A model generated the notes under the pieces. The model saw only the letters and a list, made by a program, of their open reading frames with translations. It had not been told where the DNA came from and made no database searches. A DNA stretch of 36,375 nt from Streptomyces smaragdinus. Lineage in GTDB: Bacteria; Actinomycetota; Actinomycetes; Streptomycetales; Streptomycetaceae. Location of the stretch: NCBI RefSeq assembly GCF_009604385.1, contig NZ_WEGJ01000051.1, forward strand, positions 1-36,375, in the 5' to 3' direction. Shown in pieces: positions 22,669 to 30,458 of the stretch. Positions within the stretch are counted from its first letter, which is position 1; every line of letters starts with the position of its first letter. Made by a program: the position numbers and the translations under genes.

Positions 22669-23403
22669 CTAGGCCCGCGGGAGCGGGGCAAGCGCGGCGG
22701 CGGCTCGCAGCAGGGGCGCGAGGCTGTCGACGACGAGGGGGACGCCGTATCCCTCCAGCGATGTCCGCTTGCCGGGGCGGGTGGCGTAGCCGATGAAGGG
22801 GATGCCGAGGGCGCGGGCGGCGTCCCGGTCGCCCCGGCTGTCGCCGATCATCAGTGTCTCGGCGGGCGCGGTGCCGGTGGCCGCCAGGGCGCGGCGCAGA
22901 CAGTCGGGGTGGGGCTTGAGCAGCCGGCCGTCGTGCCTGCGTCCGTGGACCTGGCCGTCGAACGCCTCCGCGAGCCCGCGTCCGCGCAGATAGCGCATGA
23001 CGGGTTCCTCCGCATTGTTGGTCGCGACGGCGATCCGCCGGCCGTGGTCGTGGAGCGTACGGATCAGCGCGTCGGCGTACGGCGTGGGCCGGGCGGTGGC
23101 GGTGGCGGCGAACTCCTCCCGCGCCAGCCGCCGCTCGACGGCGGCCACCACGACGGGGTCGACACCCCGGGAGGCGAGCTCCCGGAACACGGTGTAGGCG
23201 TCGGCGAACGCCGCCGTGGTGGGCCGCACCACTTCGGCGTATCCCTCGGAGGCGGCCCAGTCGCGCAGGCGTGCGGTGATGTCCTGGGGGCGCCGGCCGG
23301 CGAAGAGGCTGCAGACGGGGCCGTCGAAGTCGAAGAGCACGCAGCGGGCGGAGGCGAGGAGGCGGAGGGCTCGGTGCTCGGAGGGTTCGCGGATGTCTAC
23401 CAC
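22669..23403 (-). CDS. HAD family hydrolase, first of two tandem paralogues
   Basis: This 244-residue HAD phosphatase-type protein has motif I DFDGPVCSLF (nucleophile D25, general acid D27), motif II in AVATNN, motif III K in LLKPHPD and motif IV GDSRGD. A helical cap lies between motifs I and II. The Gly-Pro-Val-Cys after the nucleophile is shared with the next gene upstream, and the two proteins align over their full length, so they are paralogues. The substrate is unknown; phosphoglycolate-like or sugar phosphates are typical. GTG 23403 is 27 bases downstream of the second HAD gene's stop. It is the last gene of a probable GntR-HAD-HAD operon. Confidence 0.85.
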   Translation of the reverse strand: MVDIREPSEHRALRLLASARCVLFDFDGPVCSLFAGRRPQDITARLRDWAASEGYAEVVRPTTAAFADAYTVFRELASRGVDPVVVAAVERRLAREEFAATATARPTPYADALIRTLHDHGRRIAVATNNAEEPVMRYLRGRGLAEAFDGQVHGRRHDGRLLKPHPDCLRRALAATGTAPAETLMIGDSRGDRDAARALGIPFIGYATRPGKRTSLEGYGVPLVVDSLAPLLRAAAALAPLPRA

Positions 23404-23430
23404 AGGCCCTCCGAACGCTGCGGGGACGGC

Positions 23431-24270
23431 TCAGGCGGTCAGGCGCACTCGGCTGGGCTGTGCCACGATCTCGTCCGTCAGCCGAACGAGATCGGTGACC
23501 ATGGGAGCCTTGGCTCCGGACTCTTTCCGGAGCAGGGCCAGTTGCTTTGCGGTGCGGTGATAGCCGATGAAGCCGAACCGCACTCCCTGGGCCGACGAGG
23601 CTTTCACGTCTGCCACCGAGTCGCCGATCATCACGTAGTGATGTGAGGCCGAGGACGGTGCGGTGTCCCAGATGGCACGGACCAAGGCCGGAGTGTGAGG
23701 GTGGGGCTTCATCAGCCACGCTTCCCGGGGACGGCCGCGCACCAGACCCTCACGGAAGAAGCCGTCGAGTTCGTGCCGGACGAGGTAGCTGCGGATCGCC
23801 GCCTCACTGTTGTTGGATGCAATGGCCAGTTGGTAACCGCGCTCGTGCAGTACGTTCAGCAACTGGTGAGCGCCCGGAGTGGGGAAGGCGTTGTCCACGA
23901 CGGCCTTCTCCTCGGCTTCGTCCAGCCAGGCACGCATGTTGTCGACCAGCTCATGGGTCTCGTCGTTCCCGCTCCGGCGGTGCAGCCTTACCAACGCCTG
24001 GTAGAGGGCATGGGGATCTTCTTTCGACACGCCCTCTGTGTCCAGCATCTTCAGAACCTGCGAGTGGTCCTTGCCCAGCCGCTGCCGGAAGTCCCGGGCG
24101 ATCACGGGGGCGACGCTGCCCGTACCGTTCTCCCCCGTGGCGAAGAGACTGCACACGGGGCCGTCGAAGTCGAAGACAACGTGGGTAGCCCTGAGCAGCA
24201 GGTCGGCGGCGGCCGGTGTCTCATCATCAGTGTCGGGCTCGCTAGCTGATGAAGGGGGCGTCGGTGGCAA
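23431..24270 (-). CDS. HAD family hydrolase, second tandem paralogue
   Basis: This HAD hydrolase of about 279 residues has motif I DFDGPVCSLF (D34, D36), AIASNN, the motif III Lys in LMKPHPHTP and GDSVAD. The start is uncertain. No ATG lies near the domain; TTG 24270 is proposed, while an ATG at 24327 or 24351 would overlap the GntR gene by about 85-110 bases. With any of these starts it overlaps the end of the GntR gene, implying translational coupling. Third positions look less GC-rich than in the paralogue at 22669, so the pair may have separate histories rather than being a recent duplication. The substrate is unknown. Confidence 0.8.
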   Translation of the reverse strand: MPPTPPSSASEPDTDDETPAAADLLLRATHVVFDFDGPVCSLFATGENGTGSVAPVIARDFRQRLGKDHSQVLKMLDTEGVSKEDPHALYQALVRLHRRSGNDETHELVDNMRAWLDEAEEKAVVDNAFPTPGAHQLLNVLHERGYQLAIASNNSEAAIRSYLVRHELDGFFREGLVRGRPREAWLMKPHPHTPALVRAIWDTAPSSASHHYVMIGDSVADVKASSAQGVRFGFIGYHRTAKQLALLRKESGAKAPMVTDLVRLTDEIVAQPSRVRLTA

Positions 24271-25132
24271 GGTGATCCCAAAACGAGTCGAACCATCTCT
24301 GAGACTCCTCGACGAAGCCCGGGTCATTGATCCCGGCGCCGGGTGCGTCATTGGTGGTGTAGAGGAAGAGAGTGGATCCGAGGCCGAGGACGTCCAGCAT
24401 GTGAAGGGTGTCGCCCTTGTAGGTCACTGGGTGCTCCACCAGGCGGTACAACCCGTGGAGCACGGCCTTCTTGTTGAGGATGTAGAGCTTATGCGACGGC
24501 GTCAGCGGAACGGTCCTGACGCGCGCGGACACCTCGTTCACGAGTCCGGCGTCCTTCAGGCTCATCAGCGCCTCGACGAGGGATGGGGCGTGGCGGCTGG
24601 TGAGTTCCCGGTGGCGTTCGAGCGGGCGGGTGTCGCTCGGGTCGTCCACCGAACGGGGGAACGCGAGAAGGGCTTCGGTGCTGGGGATCATCACCCTGAC
24701 GGTGATCCGCTCGGGCGGTTCGATCTCGCCGTCGCGGATCCTGGCGACCTGGGTGCGGATGTGGGTGTCCATCGACTCGGCCGTGAGGGTGAAGAGGTCC
24801 AGGGTGACGGTACGGCTCTCGGTCGCGAAGGCCTCGCGTATGTATGGAGCGAGGTGCACCATCGAGGGTTTTGTGGGCACCGTCGAGTCCAGGACGACCG
24901 TGCCGCTGCCCTGCTTGGTGCGCACCAGGCCGAGACGGGCCAGCTCGCCCATCGCCTGCCGGACGACGGGACGTGAGACGTCGAAACGGTCGGCGAGTTG
25001 CTCCTGGGTCGGCATGGTCGCGCCGGGCGGGTAGAGGCCGTCGCTGATCTCCATCCGAAGCGTGTCAGCGATCTGCTGCGGCCTCGGCTTCCTGCCGGTC
25101 GCCGTCGACTTGGCGGAGTCTCCGTTCGTCAC
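24242..25132 (-). CDS. GntR family transcriptional regulator
   Basis: This 296-residue regulator has an N-terminal GntR winged helix (about 18-85: QIADTLRMEISDGLYPPGATMPTQEQLADRF, then VSRPVVRQAMGELARLGLV, then QGSGTVV). A C-terminal domain of about 200 residues is neither FadR-like (FCD) nor an obvious UTRA sensor. It precedes and overlaps the second HAD gene, so the hydrolases probably act on or produce its ligand, or are its regulatory targets. The ATG at 25132 is followed by a polar N-terminus (MTNGDSAKSTATGRK). Palindromes in its promoter (25146-25187) are candidate operators. The ligand is unknown. Confidence 0.85.
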   Translation of the reverse strand: MTNGDSAKSTATGRKPRPQQIADTLRMEISDGLYPPGATMPTQEQLADRFDVSRPVVRQAMGELARLGLVRTKQGSGTVVLDSTVPTKPSMVHLAPYIREAFATESRTVTLDLFTLTAESMDTHIRTQVARIRDGEIEPPERITVRVMIPSTEALLAFPRSVDDPSDTRPLERHRELTSRHAPSLVEALMSLKDAGLVNEVSARVRTVPLTPSHKLYILNKKAVLHGLYRLVEHPVTYKGDTLHMLDVLGLGSTLFLYTTNDAPGAGINDPGFVEESQRWFDSFWDHLATDAPFIS

Positions 25133-25145
25133 AGAACAACCTTAA

Positions 25146-25187
25146 CTCCATTGGTGGAGCGTTGTCGGTCGCTGCGACCAAATGGTC
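25146..25187. promoter_or_regulatory. two palindromes upstream of the gntR gene
   Basis: CTCCA (25146-25150) and TGGAG (25155-25159) flank TTGG. GACCA (25176-25180) and TGGTC (25183-25187) flank AA. The first lies 13 bases upstream of the gntR start codon in an AT-rich patch and would suit autorepression. Which protein binds is inferred. Confidence 0.45.
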
Positions 25188-25282
25188 ATCCAATCAGCGA
25201 ATATGTTGCCTTCCCAAGGGGAAATGGATGAACGACCTTGCGATGGCCGCGATTTGGCCCGGGTCCGAGCGGCGGGATCGTG

Positions 25283-26362
25283 TCATCCCGCCGGGCGTAC
25301 GGAACCCAGTTCGCCGCCGAGCAGCCACTGCTCGTACAGGGACGCGATGGTCGTTGGCGCCGGTACGGGCAGAGGCCCGGGCCGGGCGCGGCGCAGGGCG
25401 TCGTGCACCACTTCGGCGGCGTGTGCCGTCCGACCGGGACGGGCCGGCGGGGGTGCCGACTCCAGTGCCATGCCCTGGCGCACGAGATCGGTGTAGACCG
25501 ACTGGACCCGCTTGTAGCGCAGGTAGCGGGGCAGGTCCTCGTCCAGTCCGGCGGAGGCGCCCGGTGACGCGTCCTCGACGGCCGTGCGCCAGCGTTCGAC
25601 GATCTCGGCCTCCTGCGCCTTCGGATAGCGCATCAGATGCAGATGGGTCGCGAGTTCGTAGACGGGGTCGCCCGGGGTGGCGAGTTCCCAGTCGATCGTC
25701 CACAGCCGGCTGTCGGTGTCGACGACGAGGTTCTCGTCGTGCAGATCGCCGTGGAGCAGGGAAAAGGGGCGCGGGGTGAGGGTGTCGGATTCCTCCGCGA
25801 GCCGGTCGAGGACGTGCGGGTCGACCCCGAGGGCCGCGTAGAGGGCGCCGTAGTCGGCGTGGTGGGCGTCGCGCACCCGGGTGGCCGTGAACTGGATGAG
25901 GCCCCGCAGGAAGCCGGCGGAGTCCCCGTCCTTCGGCCAGCTCTGCCGGACGACAGGGTCGATGAGGGCTGATATGTCCTGCAGCGGGACGGTGTTGAGG
26001 CTGCGTACGAGTTCGAGGATCTGGCGGACGTGCTCCCGCGGGACGGACCTGTTGGGGCGTCTTTGCCGCGTGAGCCGGAGGGTGTGGCCCCTGACGTAGG
26101 TGAGGACCGACATCTCGCGGCTGCCGAGCACCGTGGGTATGCGTGGCACCCCGTGCTGCGCCAGCAGCTCGAGCAGGTTGTCCTCGGAGGTCAGCACGTG
26201 GCGGTCGAACTCGGCGATGCCCTTGCGGGGGCTGCGGACCTTCACGTGGTCGAGTCCGATACAGCCCAGGGCGCTGTTCGCGGGCAGACGCAGGACGTAC
26301 GACTGGTGGTAATAGCCCTGCAGCGGGCGGCCGGACACCCGCATGGTGTCCAGGTGGGTCAC
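25283..26362 (-). CDS. aminoglycoside phosphotransferase-fold (APH family) kinase
   Basis: This protein of about 359 residues has the APH/choline-kinase fold. The catalytic loop is HGDLHDEN (204-211; catalytic D206, N211), and the metal-binding Asp is D224 in IDWE. YVRGHTL marks the hinge. The N-lobe begins with MRVSGRPLQGYYHQSY, a segment I recall from a Streptomyces-wide family of unknown substrate; resistance is not implied. GTG 26362 (MTHLDT...) is chosen, with TTG 26395 and ATG 26344 possible. It is on the same strand as the gntR-HAD genes; 150 bases separate it from gntR, so it may have a related role but need not be co-transcribed. Confidence 0.82.
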   Translation of the reverse strand: MTHLDTMRVSGRPLQGYYHQSYVLRLPANSALGCIGLDHVKVRSPRKGIAEFDRHVLTSEDNLLELLAQHGVPRIPTVLGSREMSVLTYVRGHTLRLTRQRRPNRSVPREHVRQILELVRSLNTVPLQDISALIDPVVRQSWPKDGDSAGFLRGLIQFTATRVRDAHHADYGALYAALGVDPHVLDRLAEESDTLTPRPFSLLHGDLHDENLVVDTDSRLWTIDWELATPGDPVYELATHLHLMRYPKAQEAEIVERWRTAVEDASPGASAGLDEDLPRYLRYKRVQSVYTDLVRQGMALESAPPPARPGRTAHAAEVVHDALRRARPGPLPVPAPTTIASLYEQWLLGGELGSVRPAG

Positions 26363-26395
26363 CGGGCGGGTCTTTGCAGGCAGTTGCGGCGCCAA

Positions 26396-27034
26396 GCTGG
26401 GTCTGCCTTCCGCTGCGGAGGGAGGGGGACACGTGGGTCACGCATCTGAACGTCCACATCAGGGGCTGCTGGGCGGCCCGGACAGCGCGGGGCGGGACTG
26501 GGGGCTCGTTTCGGCCTCTCCGCGCAGACCGGATCCGCGGGGCGGGGCGGCTCGTCATCCGGTTGAACGGTGGTCAAGCCGATGATAGCCGCTGCGTCTC
26601 CGCTGCGGCATGGCACGAATGGCCTTCGGCGGCACGGAGTGCCACGTCGGGTTCCGTCTCGGGTTCTCCCATGTCGCCGCCTGTTCGGAGGGGTTGGGGT
26701 TGGCGCGCGGACGGCTGAGAGGGTCGCGATTGGTGTGATCTCGCGCACACTATCTATATCCGGTCGTCAAGTCCGTTGCCTTGGTCATGGTTTGGCGCGC
26801 CTGGCGCAGGCTTGGCATCGAGGGTGACCCGGTCCAATGACTTTTCGGCCAGTGGGCGGGGATCTGTTTTTGCTTCGCCTCAATTGGGCAACAACAACAT
26901 AGGAGTTGGCGCCAACTTATAGCCTTGGCTGTTCAGTCGTCGGGTCGTGGCCCACTCCGGACGCGCCGCCCGTTCGACGGAGCACGGGCGGGTGCGGAGC
27001 CTGATAGCCGCGGTGGGCCAGGAGGGGGACTACT
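26396..27034. other. intergenic region of about 640 bases, no convincing gene
   Basis: No open frame in this stretch shows a family match, a good ribosome-binding site or consistent third-position GC. The right half (about 26720-26930) is AT-richer, with TATCTATATCC near 26751-26761 as a possible promoter element and the palindrome at 26904-26917. It probably holds the divergent promoters of the APH-type gene and the small membrane-protein pair. Confidence 0.5.
26904..26917. promoter_or_regulatory. perfect 14-bp palindrome upstream of two tiny membrane-protein genes
   Basis: AGTTGGCGCCAACT is a perfect dyad in AT-rich DNA, about 118 bases before the ATG at 27035. Its symmetry and position suit a dimeric repressor operator. 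No regulator gene next to it is an obvious match. Confidence 0.45.
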
Positions 27035-27223
27035 ATGCCTGCCTTTGCCATTGCCATGGCCGTATTGGTCGTGGCGTTCGACCGGGTCGTGGAGACCAAG
27101 TACGGAACCATCGGGGTCGCGGGACTGACCCTGATGATCATTGGGATCAAGGCGAAGAACGCCACCTGCAGCATCGCGGGCGGCGCCATGCTCGCCTCGG
27201 TGATCTCGCAACCAACGGGCTGA
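27035..27223 (+). CDS. small membrane protein of 62 residues, unknown function
   Basis: The start is well supported: GGAGGGGG lies 6 bases before ATG 27035. The product has a hydrophobic N-terminal segment (about 1-14), a polar turn (DRVVETKYG), a second hydrophobic helix (about 24-38) and a third weaker one (about 43-58), with one Cys. I recognise no family. It is followed after 29 bases by a second tiny membrane gene, and the pair may form an operon governed by the palindrome at 26904. Lower GC than the neighbours suggests acquired DNA. Confidence 0.6.
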   Translation: MPAFAIAMAVLVVAFDRVVETKYGTIGVAGLTLMIIGIKAKNATCSIAGGAMLASVISQPTG

Positions 27224-27252
27224 GAGCGCCGGTTGGCCGAGGGGGTGGGGTC

Positions 27253-27372
27253 ATGGCCTTCCTGATCCTCGCGGTGATCGTCCTCGTTGCCCTGTCGGAC
27301 GAGGATTGCTGCGTCGGTTGCGTAGGAATGCTTGTGCTCATCGGCTTCCTGTGGCTGATGAGCTACCGCTGA
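27253..27372 (+). CDS. 39-residue Cys-containing membrane peptide
   Basis: ATG 27253 follows GAGGGGGTGGGG and opens a 39-residue frame that is almost wholly hydrophobic: MAFLILAVIVLVALS, then DEDCCVGCVG, then MLVLIGFLWLMSYR. The hairpin-like helix-turn-helix with three Cys in the turn (CCxxC) would place a thiol cluster at one membrane face. It ends just before a bidirectional terminator and is probably co-transcribed with the gene at 27035. No family is recognised. Confidence 0.5.
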   Translation: MAFLILAVIVLVALSDEDCCVGCVGMLVLIGFLWLMSYR

Positions 27373-27373
27373 A

Positions 27374-27422
27374 GACACCGCGACCCGAACTGCGGAGGGG
27401 GCAGTTCGGGTCGTGGGGTGTC
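27374..27422. terminator. bidirectional hairpin terminator
   Basis: CGACCCGAACTGC (27381-27393) pairs perfectly with GCAGTTCGGGTCG (27401-27413), and the stem can extend through GACACC (27374-27379) and GGTGTC (27417-27422). It sits between the convergent ends of the small membrane gene and the acetyltransferase gene. No U-tract is present. Confidence 0.7.
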
Positions 27423-27427
27423 GGGGG

Positions 27428-28678
27428 TCAGAAGACGTCCGGGCACCAGGGGCGGCGGGGGGTGTGGAACAGGGTTTCTGCTGTGGTGACGGCGCCGGGG
27501 CGGTGTTCCGTGAGGCGGTTCAGGGCTGCCAGGCGGGTGGGGGATTCGTCGCCCAGGTACAGGGGGGCCAGGGAAGAGACCGGGAGGGTCAGGTCGGGGG
27601 AGTGGGTGGTGGGGGTGCAGGTTGACTGCGTGCCGTCCGTCTCCAGGGTGAAGCGGCCGCCCGCCAGTTCGTGTGGGTCCACGAGTTCCAGGGTCAGCGT
27701 GCCCGCGGTCGCGTACGTGCGGGACGTCAGGAGGCGGGGGGTGTCCAGGGGGCGGAGCCAGAGGAAGTCCGCGTGGGCGTTGATGCGGGCCGCGCGGGGG
27801 TCCGGGAGCAGGAGGGGGAGGAGGTCGTCGGGGGCGCGGAAGCCTGTGGAGAGCGTCGTGACCCAGTCGATCGAGCAGAGGTAGTGCCACAGGGCGCGTT
27901 CCGCCGATGGGGTGGTCGCGATCAGCTTGAGGACCTCCGCCTTGCAGTGCGGGAGCTTCGAGCGCCAGTCACTGGAGTCCGTGTGGTACGAGGCCAGGCC
28001 CTGCGGTTCGCCCGACGCGGCGCGGTAGAGGGCGTAGTGCGGCTCCTTCCACGGGCCCCGGTGCGTGAAGCGGACCTCCCCCGTGGACTCCCGCCACCAC
28101 TGGGCGTCCCGGTCCACCGCGCCGGGGGTGAGCGGGCGGAAGCGGTCGTGCAGGGCGGGGCCCAGGGTGCGTACCTCGTCCGCCGTGATCAGCTCTACCG
28201 TGCCCCCGTCGTCCGGGCCCCGGTAGCGGCGGTCCAGGCCCGTGCGGGGGATGTCGATGTCCCAGGCCGTGACCCAGGTGGCCGGGCCGAAGCCGTGGTG
28301 GCCGTAAATCGGGTACTCGGCGGCGATCAGGGTCGCGGCGGCGTCGCCGCGGTCCTTCGCGGCGCGCAGGTCGTTCGCCATCATCCGGGTGAGCAGGCCC
28401 CGCCGGCGGTGCGTGGACGTCACCGTCACGTTCGAGACCGCCGTCGCCGGGACCGCCGCGCCGCCGGGGACGGTGAGCTGCTGGGCGAAGCTGCGGAACG
28501 TCCCCACGCAGCGCTTGCCGTCCCACGCCCCCTGGGTACGGGAGAGGTCGATCGCCGGGAGGTGCTTGGCGACGTCCTCCGGGTCGGCGACCGGTTCGTT
28601 CAGGAAGCCGGTGTGGACGGCGCGGTACCACTCCGCCGCTTCGTCTTCGGTGATCGTACGGACGTCCAGGTCGCTCAT
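27428..28678 (-). CDS. GNAT family N-acetyltransferase, Eis-like
   Basis: This 416-residue protein has the Eis architecture of two GNAT domains and an SCP2-like C-terminal domain. The acetyl-CoA pocket is marked by VSNVTVTSTHRRRGLLTRMM (about 84-103), and YPIYGHHGFGPAT is the conserved Eis segment that follows. Eis proteins acetylate amines including aminoglycosides or Lys residues; the substrate here is unknown. ATG 28678 gives the typical N-terminus (MSDLDVRTITEDE). It is third in a leftward run after rsiG and the asparaginase gene, with 41 bases to the latter. Confidence 0.87.
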   Translation of the reverse strand: MSDLDVRTITEDEAAEWYRAVHTGFLNEPVADPEDVAKHLPAIDLSRTQGAWDGKRCVGTFRSFAQQLTVPGGAAVPATAVSNVTVTSTHRRRGLLTRMMANDLRAAKDRGDAAATLIAAEYPIYGHHGFGPATWVTAWDIDIPRTGLDRRYRGPDDGGTVELITADEVRTLGPALHDRFRPLTPGAVDRDAQWWRESTGEVRFTHRGPWKEPHYALYRAASGEPQGLASYHTDSSDWRSKLPHCKAEVLKLIATTPSAERALWHYLCSIDWVTTLSTGFRAPDDLLPLLLPDPRAARINAHADFLWLRPLDTPRLLTSRTYATAGTLTLELVDPHELAGGRFTLETDGTQSTCTPTTHSPDLTLPVSSLAPLYLGDESPTRLAALNRLTEHRPGAVTTAETLFHTPRRPWCPDVF

Positions 28679-28719
28679 GCGGGCACGGTATGCGACCGCG
28701 CCCGCGACCGTCGCGTCAA

Positions 28720-29658
28720 TTACACCCCGTCGGCGAGCACCGACCCCACCACGCCCCCGCCCCCCAACAGCGGCGCCTCCGCAATCCGTTCCAGTACGGG
28801 AGCATCGACCCCCATCCCCCGCAGCGCGGCAGCCAGCACCGGACCCACCGCCCGCACCCCACCGTCGTCCACCTTGAACGCCAGCGCCCGCCCGTCCCCC
28901 AGCGCCACCGCCTGCACGCCCTCCGCGCCGATCTTGGCCAGCGCCCCCGGCACCCCCTCCATCAGCCAGGTGTCGGTCCGCCGGCTCCCCGCCACATACC
29001 GCGGGTGAGCGCGCATCGCGTCCGCCACCCGCCGCTCCGCCGTCCCGGGCGCAGCCAGGACGTACGACCGGAAGGCCCGCGCCAGCCCGGTGAGCGACAG
29101 CGCCAGCACCGGAGCCCCGCAGCCGTCGACCCCGGTGTGGGCGACCCGCTCGCCGGCGGCCGACTCCACGCTCTCGACCACAAGGCGCTGCAGGGGGTGA
29201 TCCGGAGACAGATACGAGGCCACCGGCCACCCCGCGGCCACACACGCCGTCAGCATCGCCGCATGCTTCCCGGAGCAGTTCATCGCGATCCGCTCCCGCC
29301 CCCGCCCGGCCGCCAGATAGGCCTCCCGCTCGGTCTCGTCCAGCGGCAGGTCCGGCGGCGTCCGCAGCGCCGCCTCCGACAGGCCGGCCTCCGCGAGCAT
29401 CTTGCGCGCGAGGTCGAGGTGGAAGGGCTCCCCGGAGTGGCTGCCCGCCGCGATCGCCAGCCGTTCGCCGTCGAGGGCGGCGCCCGCCCGGAGCACGGCG
29501 GCGGCCTGCATCGGCTTGTTCGACGAGCGGGGGAAGACCGGCGAGGTCACGTCCCCCAGGGCCCGCTCCACCGATCCGTCCGCGGCCAGCACGACCAGCG
29601 ACCCGTGATGCCGGCTCTCTACGAACCCCGACCGTACGACCTTGGCGAGTATGGGCAT
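28720..29658 (-). CDS. L-asparaginase II-type (rhizobial-type) amidohydrolase
   Basis: This 312-residue protein matches the asparaginase family typified by the thermolabile Rhizobium etli enzyme, unrelated to the classical EcAII fold. Diagnostic segments are PRSSNKPMQA (about 43-52), NCSGKHAAML (active-site Ser-Lys in SGKH) and GVDGCGAPV. It hydrolyses L-asparagine to aspartate and ammonia in the cytoplasm. The ATG at 29658 gives the family N-terminus MPILAKVVRSGFVES. It begins 19 bases after the rsiG stop on the same strand, so it is probably co-transcribed with rsiG, though no functional link is known. Confidence 0.87.
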   Translation of the reverse strand: MPILAKVVRSGFVESRHHGSLVVLAADGSVERALGDVTSPVFPRSSNKPMQAAAVLRAGAALDGERLAIAAGSHSGEPFHLDLARKMLAEAGLSEAALRTPPDLPLDETEREAYLAAGRGRERIAMNCSGKHAAMLTACVAAGWPVASYLSPDHPLQRLVVESVESAAGERVAHTGVDGCGAPVLALSLTGLARAFRSYVLAAPGTAERRVADAMRAHPRYVAGSRRTDTWLMEGVPGALAKIGAEGVQAVALGDGRALAFKVDDGGVRAVGPVLAAALRGMGVDAPVLERIAEAPLLGGGGVVGSVLADGV

Positions 29659-29677
29659 GTGGACCTTCCGTTACCGC

Positions 29678-30292
29678 TCATCGCAGCAGGTCGTCGACCT
29701 GTGCCTCCCCCTCACGGTAACGCCGGGCGATCTCCGTGCTGCACTCGTCCGCCGTGCGCTGGAGCTGCGAGCGGCGCCGGGAGACCCCCGACTCGTGCCG
29801 CGCCAGCTCCGCCAGACCGCGGTCGAGCTCCATGTCCGTGCGGGCGTCCAGGTCGGAGAGCTCGACGGCGCCCAGCATCCGCTCCGCCAGCTCCCGGTAC
29901 TCCTCGCGCAGGGGTGTGCCGAGAGTCACATGGCGGGCGGAGGACGTACGGCCGGTGGGGGCGTCCGTGAGGATCTCCGGCAGCCGGTCCAGGACGGGCG
30001 AGTGCGGGGCGCGGCGGCGGGCGAGCTCGGCGCGCAGGATGTCGATGCGGCCGTGCAGCAGCCGGCGTACGTAGCTGAGGTCGGCCTCCTCCTGCTGGGA
30101 GAGGCGGCGCAGCTCACGGAGCTCGTCGAGGGTGAGGACGCCGAGGTGTGCGCGGGGGGCGCCGTCGCCGAGCGGCGCGCGGGGGGCGGGCGGCATCGGC
30201 GAGCGGCGGGAATCGGACGTGAGCATCGGGCGGTCCTCGGTACGCGCGGTCGGTACGGGACTCGGTGTATGCCCGGCGCCTGCAGTACTCAT
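29678..30292 (-). CDS. rsiG: RsiG, c-di-GMP-responsive anti-sigma factor for WhiG
   Basis: This 204-residue, largely alpha-helical protein is recognised as RsiG, which sequesters the sporulation sigma factor WhiG when bound to c-di-GMP. Its hallmark is two copies of E(X)3S(X)2R(X)3Q(X)3D. The second copy is intact: E167, S171, R174, Q178, D182. The first has E69, S73, R76, H80, D84, with His in place of Gln. A disordered, Pro-rich N-terminus (1 to about 45) precedes the first helix (LTLDELREL). ATG 30292 with GGAAG 7-8 bases upstream was chosen; ATG 30328, with GGAGG, is an alternative adding 12 residues. It is divergent from dtd. The WhiG gene itself is not in the window. Confidence 0.87.
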   Translation of the reverse strand: MSTAGAGHTPSPVPTARTEDRPMLTSDSRRSPMPPAPRAPLGDGAPRAHLGVLTLDELRELRRLSQQEEADLSYVRRLLHGRIDILRAELARRRAPHSPVLDRLPEILTDAPTGRTSSARHVTLGTPLREEYRELAERMLGAVELSDLDARTDMELDRGLAELARHESGVSRRRSQLQRTADECSTEIARRYREGEAQVDDLLR

Positions 30293-30458
30293 GCGTGTCT
30301 TCCGTCCCCTTCGTCCGGTTGACGCCATAGTCATACCTCCGGACACAGGTGCATCGTGCCATCACGGAGTGTCGCCACGCAGGCCGACTGACTCCGAACG
30401 GACCCCGGCGCATATGCGCACGCGGGGGCGCATCGGCGTAGAGGGCATGATGTCCCCC

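Noticed and set aside
25283..26362. Aminoglycoside resistance gene
   Set aside because: The APH fold is shared by many small-molecule kinases, and the N-terminus fits a broadly conserved family; resistance cannot be claimed.
27428..28678. Aminoglycoside resistance by Eis
   Set aside because: Eis-like proteins are common housekeeping acetyltransferases; substrate specificity is not visible.
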